A program made the position numbers and the translations under genes. Positions 33,830 through 47,169 of a stretch of DNA of 64,000 nucleotides are shown in pieces (position 1 is the stretch's first letter; each line of letters opens with the position of its first letter). The DNA comes from Epiperipatus broadwayi. Its lineage: Eukaryota; Onychophora; Udeonychophora; Euonychophora; Peripatidae. The stretch covers positions 1 to 64,000 of the forward strand of contig JAQFVV010006709.1 in NCBI GenBank assembly GCA_028023455.1, read 5' to 3'. The notes beneath the pieces are model-generated. The model saw nothing but the letters and a program-made list of their open reading frames with translations, made no database searches and was not told the DNA's origin.

Positions 33830-36800
33830 TTTGCTTTTAAAGTTTAACTATCTTATCTAACCCTTTCTCATCATTTTCATAATGTTCATCTGTATACTTA
33901 TTACATTCCCAATTTTTATGCAATTTTCTTCCTTATTTGATATTCATTAACAATTTTTTTTTCATTTTTATTTGTATCAACCACTAATTTTAGTTATATA
34001 TTCATCATTTTGAATTGCTCCAATAAAAATAAAAATCTATAGGAAGACATAATATTTGTCAAGCTTTATCTAAATTAAAAAAATTTTTCTGGGTTACTTT
34101 TCAAAAAAAAGTTGAGATATGAATTTTTTTTTAATGCTATTTTATCATTAGCATGCTCATATGTATTAGGTGACCACTTAATGTAATTTCAGTTTCTTTA
34201 AAAAAAAACAGGTTATAGAAAAACAGCGCAATACTTACAGATAATAGCATAACTAAAGATGATCTCAACAATGATTGGTATTGTTTTGACACTCAAAGTC
34301 AGCATTGTTCCAGTTTTGTCACTAAGCAATTGTTACTATATCCAAAATTGGAGTTGTGTAAAAATAAGCCTACCATCTAATTCATGATAGAGTAATCAGT
34401 GTGATTAATAGCTTAGGATTTTACTTCAATATGCTGCTACACCCAGCTATTTACTAGACTTCATTAATTAGGTACCCAGTAAACAATCAGCTGCACATAA
34501 GGCTACACATCCAATTGTCAATTAAGATACTAATAAGTCTTAGAAATATTCAGTTTTTAGATACGTAATAACTATATATTTTTTACTGTAGTTTCATATA
34601 ACATGAAAGATGATTTTCATATTATGAATGTTCTTATATAATTTCTTCCAATAATAATTATTTTATATCGCTTCAAATTTATTTATCAAACACAAAGCAT
34701 TATGTAAACAAAGAGAATACATATTTGAAATATTTTATATTTACTTACTTTGTTACTTGTTTTTAATCATTATTTTAAATAAAAATCTGATTTCAATAAA
34801 TGGCATCACTTATTATAATCTTTTCTATATTTGATTACTGTAATCTTATCTTATAAACACTTTGTCATATATTTCTTCAAGTAATGTTGTTTTTTTTTTT
34901 GGATTTTTTTTTTTTTTGTTATATTCTTTTATTTGTGAAGGTAGCTTGTATTTGTACAAGAAAATTATATTCCTTTGGAATATGTAAGAAATGCAGTTTT
35001 TATTAAAATTTTTGAACTAATTTTATTCTTTATTCAGATCCAAAGAATATAGATTTTGATACACATCTTGTGGAAGATAGAGAAGTTAAACCATAATGAG
35101 ACAATAAATACTAATTTTTTAATGTAAAATATGTAAAGGAATTTAAATAATTTATAGAAAAAATGGTAAGGGTTTAAAATACATATACATTTTCTTTTAT
35201 TGAAAAAAAAAAGTGTGACTTTGGTAAAATTCATAAGTATCATAATAGTATAAAATTATGAAATGTGTTAATGTAATATTTATTTTAGATTTTTAAAAAA
35301 GAATCATTTTTTTGTTTTACCCGAGGCAAAAAACTCCAAAGTAATTACTTTTACAATTGTCAAGAGACATTGGTGAATCATTTTTATTAATATATGTGCC
35401 AAATATATTTTAACAAACATTTATGAAGAATTATGTTCACAAATAGGGGGGTGGGGGGCATTAAATATAATTTAAATTATTAATTTTTTTGTATGTATAT
35501 ATTTTTTAAAAAATTTGAAATGTTTGATCAAGATCCTGATGAATTCATATTTAAAGATAGCTTTTCCTCCGGTAAAATAAATCTCCTGATCTCATTAATA
35601 TATAGAATTACATTTTTTATATATCAATGTATTGATTTAATCTTTAGTTTGCATATGGAATTTTTGTAATTAGTTTAACTATTAACAAAATACCATAAAG
35701 GCATATGTACAATTTCCAACAAAGAGATAGATTCATTAGAGGTTTTATTAAATCCTTAAATTTTACCAACATAGCTATAGATTTAACAATCATTAACTAT
35801 ATGTTTCAACATTTGTGTTTGTTCACACATAAGTGAATTAATAAAATTCCATTTATAATGCAGTGATCACAATAATCATGGCTACTCCAGTGATGTTTAT
35901 TAGAAAAATCAAATCTAGCTGAATTTACTCTATGATCTGGTGAAAAGAATTGTTAGAAATATTGTAAGAATTCCATTTTAAAAGATATATTTATTAAATT
36001 GTAAATTCAGAGCTAGCTATGGAGGATAGTGTGCAATGCACCTGGGTCATGCTTATAGGAATCACCATAATAAAATTATAAAATATATATTCGAAAGGTT
36101 TAAAATAGTATAAAATGATTGATATATATTAGCAAAGTAGTTTTAGTTAAAAAAATTTGCTGAGGTTCAACAATTTCCTCCTACATATAGACAATACATA
36201 ACATACAGTAAGAGATGTGTGATATCTCATATAAGACTCAATAAACAATAGCAAAACTTAGTACTTCTATATGTTTGCAATTGAAATTCCAAAAATTCCT
36301 CTGTGAAAGTGCAAATTTATTCACATACTAGCAGCAAGTGTAGTGTTATAGGTACAAAAAAAATTGTTAATAGAATTTGACTTGACAGCATTATTGATTT
36401 TCATATGCACACGACTAATTAACTATAACACAAATAAGATGTGGTACATAATGGGACATGCCTACGATTGCAAAAGCAGTGAAGCACAACTGCACAGGAT
36501 AATGTAAAAAATCATTTTACATTAATATTTATATGAATTAGCAATATTGATACTTCAGATATCACTGTGTTATTTTGTTTGTTTGAGTAACCAAACTAAA
36601 AGCTTATTTGAATTTGATGCATATCTTTATAATCTGTATGAATTCTTAAGACTCTCACCAGTGTATTACTAATGTAATATTAAAAAAATTTTTTTTTACT
36701 TTTATGTTCATTCTGTGTAATAAATATTTTAATATTATTAGAGCTCACAATGTCCACATCAAGAATGTATCTTTCTGGGTGTCAAAAAAAAAAATTACCA

Positions 36801-37089
36801 GAAAATAAAATAAAACAACATACACACAAAAAGTCACAAGTAGAACAGCTTTCATGGCTATAAAATAAATATGACAATGAAATTGCTTCAACTTTGGCAG
36901 TTCTTGATTTAAATTACACTTAGAGCAGAAAATTTAAAATATATAACAACCAAAAGCATGAGTATATATACAAGTAAGCAAGTAACGATGTATAGTGTGA
37001 AAATCAAAACTAGTGATAACGAATGTAAATAATAATGACAATAACTATGGTGATCAAGTGAATATAAATGATATATTTAGATTCATTGT
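33830..37089. other. Long A+T-rich stretch, no supported gene
   Basis: Homopolymer runs are frequent. A G-run (AGGGGGGTGGGGGG near 35445) is the only strong compositional oddity. Confidence 0.4.
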
Positions 37090-38095
37090 GTGTTAAAACC
37101 AGACCTAAATCAGATAATCCAAGGTTTTTTCTTTAAGAACGCTCATAGTAGATCATTTTCTACATTTTACTATGCTTCTAAGCTAGTTAGTTTATTCAAA
37201 ATTTCAAGACTCAGTATATTGGTTTGTTGTGTATTATTTCACAAAAGAAGAGAATATCAATCTACAGTTTATGAATGGTTTTAATAAATGGAGAAAATTG
37301 TCATCTGTAATTTGAGATCATTAGTTTTCTGCTTGTTACTTTCTCTTACTGCTTGGCAAGAATTATTTAACCAGTTTAATTTGCATTCCACTATTGATAA
37401 AACAAATCAAATTAATATAAATAAAGGGAACATATTACTGTTCCAAAGGACTGTAGATGTGATTTTGTTTTTATTAAATAATAATTCGTCATTTCAAGGG
37501 TCTCATGAAATAGTAAAAATACCAAGTAAAGAACATTTTTTACGCTTAATCAAATTGTTTAATAAATTTGAAAGTAAAAATATGATCTTGTGCTAATGCA
37601 TCACATATATAGAATTAAAAATTCGAAAAAAAGAATCATGCACGATTTCCACACATAGATCACAAGAGGAATTTGTTGCTGCTTTAGGTCATTAATGAAG
37701 TACTTAATAAAATTAAAGAAAATATAAAAGCAGCCACATATTACAGTTTCCAAATGGATTGTACTCCTGAACATCTTACATGGAAGAAATGTTAATAATT
37801 AGTAATATGTAAATTTGTAGACAAAAAATTAATAATGAATTATTTATAGGATTTATTGAAGTAATTGATATTACTGGTGAAAGACTAGCAAATATACTTT
37901 TTTTAAAAAAAGTTAAGTTTGATTTAGCAATTATGAATTATAGGGGATAATCATTCAATAACAATATAATGGAAAAATATAAGTGTACAATCCAGAATAA
38001 ATATCAACTCGTAAATCATTTATGTGCCTTGTTTATCACATTCTTTTAATTTGATAATTTGGATGCTTTTAGTTCCACCAGTGTATATTAGTAAA
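37090..38095 (+). pseudogene. hAT transposase relic (ZMYM1 type), first part
   Basis: Translation with frame changes follows the order of ZMYM1-like hAT transposases: a zinc-finger-like N-terminal piece (SRSFSTFYYASKLVS), the ACYFLLLL / LTAWQELFNQF region, then RTVDVILFLLNNNSSFQGSH and FLRLIKLFNKFE (37440-37580), which fits the family's R-I-FL---L-FRGH...G-FL-L--L---D block. Further on come NEVLNKIKENIKAATYYSF, MDCTPEH, VIDITGERLANILFL and CLSHSFNLI, matching the catalytic-domain start (V-DST-D) and the C--HS-NL motif. Many stops. Cut off by the LTR element that begins at 38263; the remainder lies beyond 45201. Confidence 0.75.
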
Positions 38096-38262
38096 AAAAA
38101 AAGAAATACAGGCAGTCCTCTATTTCGTAATTTCAATTTTTATTTAGATAGATATGAAAAAACACACATACTTTCATGTAATGATTCTCTCTTTCTCGTG
38201 CCTCTGAAATTAATCACATCTATTTTCTGCATCAAGGTTCTTATATATATATATATATATAA

Positions 38263-40818
38263 TGAAACAGTAAGATTTGTATTCAAATCTTAAGTTTCAC
38301 CTTTTTCTATCGTCTCTCACTCACCGCTCTATCCTACCCGAATTTAAACTTTTTGGTATGGAATTGTGTGTGTAGCAATATTAAAAATGTATAGATATAT
38401 GTAGAATTCACCATACACATGCACACATTTCGATATCAAATTTAAGGCAATAAATAACGATAAATATAATTTAGATTTCTTTTTTTAGTTATATAAAAAT
38501 ATATAATTTTAACTATTTATTTTGAATTGTAAAATCTGTTATTTATTGCTTTGTTTAAATTTCATTTAGTAATAATTTTAGAAATAGATTGCAATATTTA
38601 ATTAAAATTAAGATTAATCATATGTTCCCATTTGTATTTGAAATTTTAAAAGCAACGGTCGGTGAGAGATAATAGATTAATTAAAGAAAAATTCCCTAAA
38701 ATGTAATTATAAAATAAAAATATAAATGTAAACAATAAAAAGGCAGCTTTCTCTATAATTAAATTTAACAAAATGCATTGATTATCCTCAGGGCAGATTA
38801 AGTGGAATCCAAAAATAAACTATAACAGAAATGTAAAAGATAAGATCTAAGAAAGGAGGCCATTTTAGACTAGCTAGAAACTTTCAGTTTAACTTTAGCT
38901 TTGCTCTCGATCAGGAGTCTCCAAAAAGATATGTTTTACATGCCACAGTATGCATGAGTAGTAAGTGCCAAAGACTAATCTCCCCAGAGATGGTCTATAG
39001 TATGCCGTGAACCTTCACTTATGCCCTCCAGAATACCAACCAAGATCTGCTGCCTGAACAATTAGAAAACTGCTGCTGCTATTAAATTAAATGAACCACC
39101 TAAATACAGGAAAGAACTGCTAATGCTAGAATCATGAACAATTTGCTGACCACTGAATTGAAAAACTTCTCATAAAACAGGTACCTGTATCCAAATTCTC
39201 TAGAGTACTCTACTAATATCCTGCTATAGCTCATTCATCTTTTATAACTTATAAACTATAAATTCTCATTTGTAATACTATAGATTTCATAATTAATATG
39301 TAAACTTCTTTAATAATCTAGCCTGCCTAACTCTATCTTTCTTGGGTATGTATTTCTAAAATCTACATTTTATTATATAATTATCACATGCTCATAATTT
39401 TCTAAGTATACATCTATGATCGCTTGAAACAATGGATGTGTGTCAAATTTTCATTAATATTTACTTTCATAAATAACTTAATAATTTCATATAAATCAAC
39501 ACGCATTCAATGCTTCCTTTATTGTAATGCAAGGGTCTACTGCTTAGCAAATGGCTGACGTATTAGTTGTAATAATCACCCAGTTTATATATTGTTTTAT
39601 ATTTTATTAAATCTTGATTAATAATTCCATAAAATTGCATTTCTTTGAGAGTTGCAAATATTCATTATTAAATGTTGATAATGTAGGGCAGAGTTATAAA
39701 ATATATTTAAATCTCACAGAATCATCTATACATTATACATGTGTTATGTTTTAGAGATGCGATGACCCATTACGAGCCTTGAATATTCCGGATTCTATAG
39801 GGTTGAAATTAACCCGTCATCCTACACAAGCTGACAAATGAATGTCCCATAGGACTTGATGACCGTCATGCAGCCAGCAGACAATTGTGACACGAATCAC
39901 TTGTCCCTGTTTATGCTTATGTGACACCTTACCTCTTTGGGTCTATGGCAAACGCCAGCCCATTCTAAATTCATTCACGGCTTTGCAGTTTCAATATACT
40001 GCCACTTCCAATTGCCTTTCTAGAAATACCACTTTTTTTTTATTAACTTTATATTCTATGTATAACTCTGTCCCTGCATTATTGACAATTCACTCTCAAA
40101 TAAATGTTTGCCCCTAGTTATTAATAAATATCTTTAATTAAATAAATATATGTCCACTGCTATTATAAATCTTACTTTAGACTCTTGTATTGCAAAAGTA
40201 TAAATCCCTAAAGGCATGCCTTAGAAATACTTGCTCAAGAATTTTAGGTAGCTAGATTATGTCATCAAATAAATGTATTTCTCTTTGTAAACATAAGTGT
40301 TGGAAAATACCGCTACTGAAATCTTAAATATACAGTATTATTGGTAAAATGATTTCATATAAATGTTTCTAAATAAATAAATGTATTTCTTGAATATATA
40401 AGTGTTGGAAAATTCTGTTACTCAATTTAAATATTACCAAATATTATTAGTAAATAATTTATTATTAAAATGTTTCAATAAATAATGTCAAACTATACAT
40501 CTGCAATTACTTCCTTATTTATTTGACACCCATTCAATGTTTCCTCGATTTTTTAAATATAAATGTTTAAGATTCATTTCTGATTGGCTAACTTGAAAAT
40601 AAAATCATGAATTTCTTGCATATCCCTGACCACCATGTCTAAAGAAATATTTACTAATGTCGCATCAGATGCATTGTTTCATAGATTGTATTGTGGAACC
40701 GATAAACTGTTCGAACTTAGTACTACAGGTGGCTTTGCTACCTAGATTGTGCTACAATTCTGTGTGGTGGTCGACTTCTACACTATGTTAACGAATCACA
40801 CATTTTCTGACCGTTACA
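38263..40818 (+). repeat. 5' LTR, 2556 bp
   Basis: Bounded by TG and CA, in direct repeat with 42724-45201. Its first 70 bp include a C/T-rich block with CGTCTCTCACTCACCGCTC. It carries no convincing ORF; the 76-codon frame at 39887-40117 is not kept in the 3' LTR. Confidence 0.9.
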
Positions 40819-40841
40819 TAGTATAAATTTTTTTTATCGTT

Positions 40842-40859
40842 TGGCACCCAACATGGGAC
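40842..40859 (+). promoter_or_regulatory. tRNA-Lys primer-binding site
   Basis: TGGCACCCAACATGGGAC differs from the established lysine site TGGCGCCCAACGTGGGGC at three positions, all G-to-A, two of which fall in CpG and so fit methylation decay. It lies 23 bp after the LTR end, an unusually long gap. Confidence 0.75.
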
Positions 40860-41378
40860 TTCTATACAAAAACCCATATATACCCTGAGCAGATTTATAA
40901 TACATGTAAATTTTCTTTTAGCATTTGTTATTTGAGTTAGCTAATTATTCTATATATATATGTTTGTTTTGATAAAAATAATGAAAAAAATTAATCCAGT
41001 GAAATAATGTGGGTTGAGTGAATGAAAGGACGGCAAGCATAATAACAAAGTTAAGGAAAGCAGGGGTGTGTTTATAATTTAAGAAGGAACGAAAATACTC
41101 AGATCTAGTGAAATATTTATATGTCAAAAAAAGTCATCAGTCGCTAAATGAGAAAGCAAGTAGCAGTAAATATTTTATAAATGCTATTATATATATAGAC
41201 AGAAGTGGCTTATACATGTTAGCAGTAGTTCATTATAATATACATGTTAAATGCAGCAATATAGAGATAGGGCAATGTAGAGTAAGTGAGGGCAGTGAAA
41301 GAGTATGATAGGACCAAGATACTGGTGGGGAATAGTCTAATGCTAAATAAAGAAAAATAAATAAATAATATTAAAAAA

Positions 41379-42289
41379 ATGGAAGCAGAAAATATTAATA
41401 TAGAGCAAGTAGATTTATCTAAAGCTTATGGAGGGTCAATGGACTTTAATTTAAAGTTACTTGAAATACTTAGACACAATAGGGAAGAAATGAGGAAAAT
41501 TTATGAGGAGAGAGCGAGAAGAGATGAAGAATCAAAAAAGAGAGGAAGAAGAAAAGATAAGGGATGGGAAGAATCAGGAAATTCAAAAATTTGTCTTGAG
41601 AGAGTTAGGAATGATAGCAAAGGAATATAGAATAACCCAAGTCAATAAAAAGGAAGAAGAGATTAAAGATATGGAAAATGAAAGGAAGTTAGAAAATCTG
41701 ATGAACCTATGATAATAGAAGAGCAGACAGATAATGTAAATAAGTGAAGAGCAGAGACCTCATTCCAGCCAATGAAGGCCCACAAGAACTGGAGAATGGA
41801 GTCAGCATTAGAGGAGACAAGCATGGATGGGGACAAAAAAAATATGAGAACCAAAGGTCATGGAAGAAATCATGAAAATGGACACCAGAGCTACTTAGCA
41901 AAGATGATCCACATTAAAATCTTTATTAAAGGAAAGATAGAGGAAAACCCTCAAACCCAATTAGAGAGCTTACAAAAGTTCTCCCAATTTCATAAGAACC
42001 AGATTTACGGATAGCTATAGCCAGTTACCATCTACAAGGCTCTGCCAAAGACTGGTGGAATATGGGGAAATGGAAATACAGAACTATCCAATGTAACATG
42101 ACGCTAACTATCCAACAATTAATGGCAGGCAGTCAAATAAAAGACATAGAAGAAATGATTGAATTTCTTACATTGGATTTTAACCATATGGCCAAAGAAC
42201 CACCTGATAGAAGGCAAAAATTAGAAGACCCAAGGCCACAGTCACTGACGATGAGAGATAGATATTATCCACCTGACCCGGGGTTATAA
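41379..42289 (+). pseudogene. gag: gag of the second gag-only element, decayed
   Basis: Begins MEAENINIEQVDLSKAYGGS at 41379, a plausible start 537 bp after the primer site. The first part is a charged coiled coil spread over two frames (41379-41590 and about 41570-41712). The middle (41772-42014) includes IHIKIFIKGKIEENPQTQLE, which aligns with FTISVFKVEVGENPLKHLE of the gag at 2258-3421. After DWW-like bases near 42055 about 60 residues are missing, and the frame resumes with MTLTIQQLMAGSQIKDIEEM and MAKEPPDRRQK, again like the first gag. At least three frame breaks. No zinc knuckle, protease, RT or integrase follows before the LTR. Confidence 0.75.
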
Positions 42290-42709
42290 AATATTTTAGC
42301 CTCTTAGGACGGTTATTAAACGTATATAAGAATATTAAAGCGAATTTGGTAAAATGGAATTTACATTGGTTAAATAAGGCTTTAGATAGAATTTTTTTAA
42401 TATATATTGTTTTAATTACTATTACTCTTAAGAATTTTTTTATATATATTATTTTAACTAATATTCTAAGAATTTTTTATATATAATCAGTTTAACTAAT
42501 ATTACTATCTGATTTCTAACCAGACACGGCCAAATTAGGCCATTTTAAATTAAACTATAAATTCTAGATCCGGGTATAGAAAATATTTGTTGCTTCATGT
42601 AATCTCTGCTTTCTATATTTCTATATATCTGTAAAAAAAATAATTTTTTTTTCGTATTTAAATTGTGATGTAGCAATTTTTTTTTCTTTCCTTGCCTCCT
42701 TAATTGATC

Positions 42710-42723
42710 ACGGGAAGGGGAAA
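42710..42723 (+). promoter_or_regulatory. Polypurine tract
   Basis: ACGGGAAGGGGAAA-type purine run directly before the TG of the 3' LTR; compare 3597-3615. Confidence 0.75.
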
Positions 42724-45201
42724 TGAAACAGTAAGATTCATATTCGAAACTTAAGTTTCACCTTTTTCTATCGTCTCTCACTCACCGCTCTATCCTACCC
42801 AAATTTAAACTTTTTGGTATCGAATTGTGTGTGTAGCAATATTAAAAATGTATAGATATATGTAGAATTCACCAAAAACATGCACACATTTCGATATCAA
42901 ATTTAAGGCAATAAATAACGATAAATATAATTTAGATTTCTTCTTTTAGTTATATAAAAATATATAATTTTAACTATTTATTTTGAATTGTAAAATCCGT
43001 TATTTAGGCTTTGTTTAAATTTCATTTAGTAATAATTTTAGAAATAGATTGTAATATTTAATTAAAAGTAAGATTAATCATATGTTCCCTTTTGTATTTG
43101 AAATTTTAAAAGCAACGGTCAGTGAGAGATAATAGATTAATTAAAGAAAAATTCCCTAAAATGTAATTATAAAATAAAAATATAAATGTAAACAATAAAA
43201 AGGCAGCTTTCTCTATAATTAAATTTAACAAAATGCATTGATTATCCTCAGGGCAGATTAAGTGGAATCCAAAAATAAGCTATAACAGAAATGTAAAAGA
43301 TAAGATCTAAGAAAGGAGGCCATTTTAGACTAGCTAGAAACTTTCAGTTTAACTTTAGCTTTGCTCTCGATCAGGAGTCTCCAAAGAGATATATTGTTTT
43401 ACGTGCCACAGTATGCATGAGTAGTAAGTGCCAAAGACTATTCTCCCCGGAGATGGTCTATAGTATGCCATGAACGTTCACTTATGCCCTCCAGAATACC
43501 AACCAAGATCTGCTGCCCGAACAATTAGAAAGCTGCTGCTGCTGTTAAATTAAATGAACCACCTAAATACAGGAAAGAACTGCTAATGCTAGAATCATGA
43601 ACAATTTGCTGACCACTGAATCGAAAAACTTCTCATAAAACAGGTACCTGTATCCAAATTCTCTAGAGTACTCTACTAATATCTCGCTATAGCTCATTCA
43701 TCTTTTATAACTTATAAACTATAAAATCTCATTTGTAATACTATAGATTTAATAATTAATATGTAAACTTCTTTAATAATCTAGCCTGCCTAACTCTATC
43801 TTTCTTGGGTATATATTTCTAAAATCTACATTTTATTATATAATTATCACATGCTCATAATTTTCTAAGTATACATCTATGATCGCTTAAAACAATGGAT
43901 GCGTGTCAAATTTTCATTATTTACTTTCATAAATAACTTAATAATTTCATATAAATCAACACGCATTCAATGCTTCCTTTATTGTAATGCAAGGTTCTAC
44001 TGCTTAGCAAATGGCTGACATATTAGTTGTAATAATCACCCAGTTTATATATTGTTTTATATTTTATTAAATCTTGATTAATAATTCCATTTCTTTGAGA
44101 GTCGCAAACATTCATTATTAAATGATGATAATGTAGGGCCGAGTTATAAAATATATTTAAATCTCACAGAATCATCTATACATTATACACGTGTTACCTT
44201 TTTGGAGATGTGATGACCCATTACGAGCCTTGAATATTCCAGATTCTATAGGGTTGAAATAAAACCGTTGTCCTACACAAGCTGACAAATGAATGTCCTG
44301 TAGGACTTGATGACTGTCATGCAGCCAGCAGGCAATTGTGGCCTGAACCACTTATTCCTGGTTATGCTTATGCCAGCCCATTCTAAACTCATTCACAGCT
44401 TTGCTGTTTCAATATACTGCCACTTCCAATCGCTTTTCTAGAAATACCAGTTTTCTTTTATTAACTTTATATTCTATGTATAACTCCGTCCCTGCATTAT
44501 TGACAATTCACTCTCAAATAAATGTTTGCCCCTAGTTATTAATAAATATCTTTAATTAAATAAATATATGTCTGCTGCTACTATTATAAATTTTATTTTA
44601 GACTCGCTCGAGAATTTTAGGTAGCTAGATTACGTCATCAAATAAATGTATTTCTCTTTATAAACATAACAGTATCGGAAAATACCGCTACTGAAATCTT
44701 AAATATAAAGTATTATTGGTAAAATGATTTCATATAAATGTTTCTAAATAAATAAATGTATTTCTTGAATATATAACAGTATTGGAAAATTCCGTTACTC
44801 AATTTAAATATTACCAAATATTATTAGTAAATAATTTATTATTAAAATGTTTCAATAAATAATGTCAAACTATACATCTGCCGTTACTTCTATATTTATT
44901 TATTCAATACACATTCAATATGTTTCCTTGATTCTTTAAATATAAATGTTTAAGATTAATTTATGATTGGCTAACTCGAAAATAAAATCATGAATCTCTT
45001 GCATATCCCTGACCACCGTGTCTAAAGAAATATTTACTAATGTCGCATTAGATGCGTTGTTTCGTAGATTGTATTGTGGAGCCGATAAACTATGTTCAAA
45101 CTTAGTACTATGGGTGGCTTCGCTACCTAGATGGTGCTGCAGTTCTGTGTGGTGGTCGAATTCTACACTATGTTAACGAATCACGTTTTCTGACCGTTAC
45201 A
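42724..45201 (+). repeat. 3' LTR, 2478 bp
   Basis: Partner of 38263-40818 in the same direction. Lacks the stretch with CTTACCTCTTTGGGTC found near 39930 of the 5' LTR. Followed by the ATAA target duplication. Confidence 0.9.
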
Positions 45202-45976
45202 ATAAGTAATGTAAAAAACTGTAGATGTAAATATTTTAAATTTATTTTTTAAATGCAATGAAAAATTATTGTTGTGATTTAATATTATTAAATATTAACA
45301 TGCTAGAATTTTCCAGTTAAATTATTAATAAATGTTACAGTAAGTAGAACAGGAGTATTTTTTTTCTAATTATTAAAAAATATTGCTTATTTTCTGATTA
45401 AGGGCTCATTTAAATGGCAAACAATGAAATCACTACTATAGAGAGATTCATATCCTGCCATTCCACAGCGAATCTAAGGAATTTATTGTAGAAGTGACCC
45501 TTGTCTAAATTATTATTTAAATAAGCTTTCAGACAGATAGAATTAACTAGGATTTGTAAAAAATTACTACAGAAATACTCTTTGCCTATAAATTTGTTTC
45601 CCTCATTAGTAAGAGAAAAAGGTAATCAAAAATGCATAGGTTTGCTATTAGTTTTATTTAAATAAGGGTGTATTGTGGTTATATAATTTATTTCTGTCTA
45701 CTTTTTAAAGAACTTATATTCTTCTAGTAAATATAATGAATAAAATTTGTATCAAACCTTTAAAGAAAATTTAACCTAATTTTTTTAGACATTTTGAAAG
45801 TGGGGAATCTTCTGCTTCAATCAGTTGTTCATATAATTTAAACTGATCAATAATATGTTCAATCATAAAAAACAACTAAAGAAAAAGAAAGACAATTCAA
45901 TTATTTTGACAAATTTATAAAAAAAAACATCAGATACTAATCAATAAAAAAATAAATACATGTATCGTACTGTAGC
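45202..45976. other. No motif seen between LTR and second hAT part
   Basis: A+T-rich. By position it should derive from the hAT element, but I see no transposase motif here. Confidence 0.35.
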
Positions 45977-46900
45977 TTGAAAACCCTTTGTCATATTTTT
46001 TTTTTTACATTGCTTTACTTTTGTATATTTCAACTTGCATACATATTTCAGAAACCAATTAGGAACGAAAGTAGAGGACCAACTGTAGCGCAATGTTTAT
46101 ACCATTTATTTTCTCATCAGCAAAAAGATGGGAAATTATACAAAAGCATTCAAATATTATGCTTAAATTGTTGTGATATTCATCAAGAGGCCAAAATAGA
46201 TTCAGTTATCACAGTGTATACACAATTTAAACAAACTTATGTTTTGCAAGAACTTATGGATACGAATAATGATAACACCACCAGTCTCTGACAAAATATA
46301 TTAGATTCATTTCAAAAAATGCCATTTAATTTTTAAGTTTATTAGTATGGTTTACAATATTATCAAAAATCAATAGTAACAAATAAAACAATTATTCTTG
46401 ACTCTGTTTTTAATTTAGTAAATAAAATTAAAAATGAAATCCAAAATTTTAGATCAAAATTTAACACATTTTTAAATGAAACAAAAATAATAGCATTGAA
46501 CATGATTTCCTAGAGATGAATTAGAAAAACATTTTTACTAGTAGAGGATGAAATATTACAAGACCCAGTACAGGAATTTAGATATCACTTTTTCAACATT
46601 ATGATTGATACCATTATTGAGCAAATAGAAGAAATTCACAAATATATCTAATATTCTAATTTTAAATTAATGACCAATATAAACACTAGAAAAAAATGAA
46701 CTAAAAAATTGTTCAAGGAATTTTGTAAAATTTTATAACAAGAATACAAACCAAGACTTAATTCAGGAAATTGTTTTATTAAATAAAAAAGATGTAAGTT
46801 ATGCATAAGATATACTGCAATATATTACCTTCAATCAATTATGTGTGAAGAATGCTTAACTGCATTTTCTATATGAAGTACTGAGTAGGGAATTGCTAAA
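45977..46900 (+). pseudogene. hAT transposase relic (ZMYM1 type), second part
   Basis: A 104-codon frame (45977-46291) leads into broken frames. Around 46320-46650 the order of motifs fits the C-terminal half of ZMYM1-like hAT proteins: LLVWFTILSKIN, then DSVFNLVNKIKNEI and FNTFLNETKIIALNM, then EDEILQDPVQEFRYHFFNIM and DTIIEQIEEI, corresponding to the family's EFRVNFFNV--DTAISSI-ER stretch. The final dimerisation region is not recognisable. Together with 37090-38095 it forms one transposase interrupted by the LTR element. Confidence 0.65.
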
Positions 46901-47169
46901 AATTGTAATTTTTATAGTATGATTAAGACAAGGCCAAATAAAAAAAATCATATGATTCAAGAAATACATATAATGCAATATGTTTTTTTTTTTTGTGCGT
47001 GTTATTTTTACCTTTTGAAAAAAATATTTTAGGCCCCCAAAAAGGTTCTTGCGCCAAGATCCCTTTATAGAGGCCATATCTGTGTAGATTCTTAATTTAA
47101 TATATAAGAAAGATCTTGATTTGGCACGAGTCTTCGGTAGTGAAACTGTATCTTAAGTTATTGGATCTG

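Larger units (their letters stand above)
38263..45201 (+). mobile_element. Complete gag-only LTR retrotransposon with 2.5-kb LTRs
   Basis: Direct LTRs 38263-40818 and 42724-45201 both start TGAAACAGTAAGA and end GACCGTTACA. ATAA precedes the first (38259-38262) and follows the second (45202-45205), a 4-bp target duplication. A lysine-type primer site and a polypurine tract are in the right places. The 1.9-kb interior holds only a decayed gag. The LTRs differ by many substitutions and a 36-bp indel near 39925, so the insertion is old. It sits inside the hAT relic. Confidence 0.9.
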
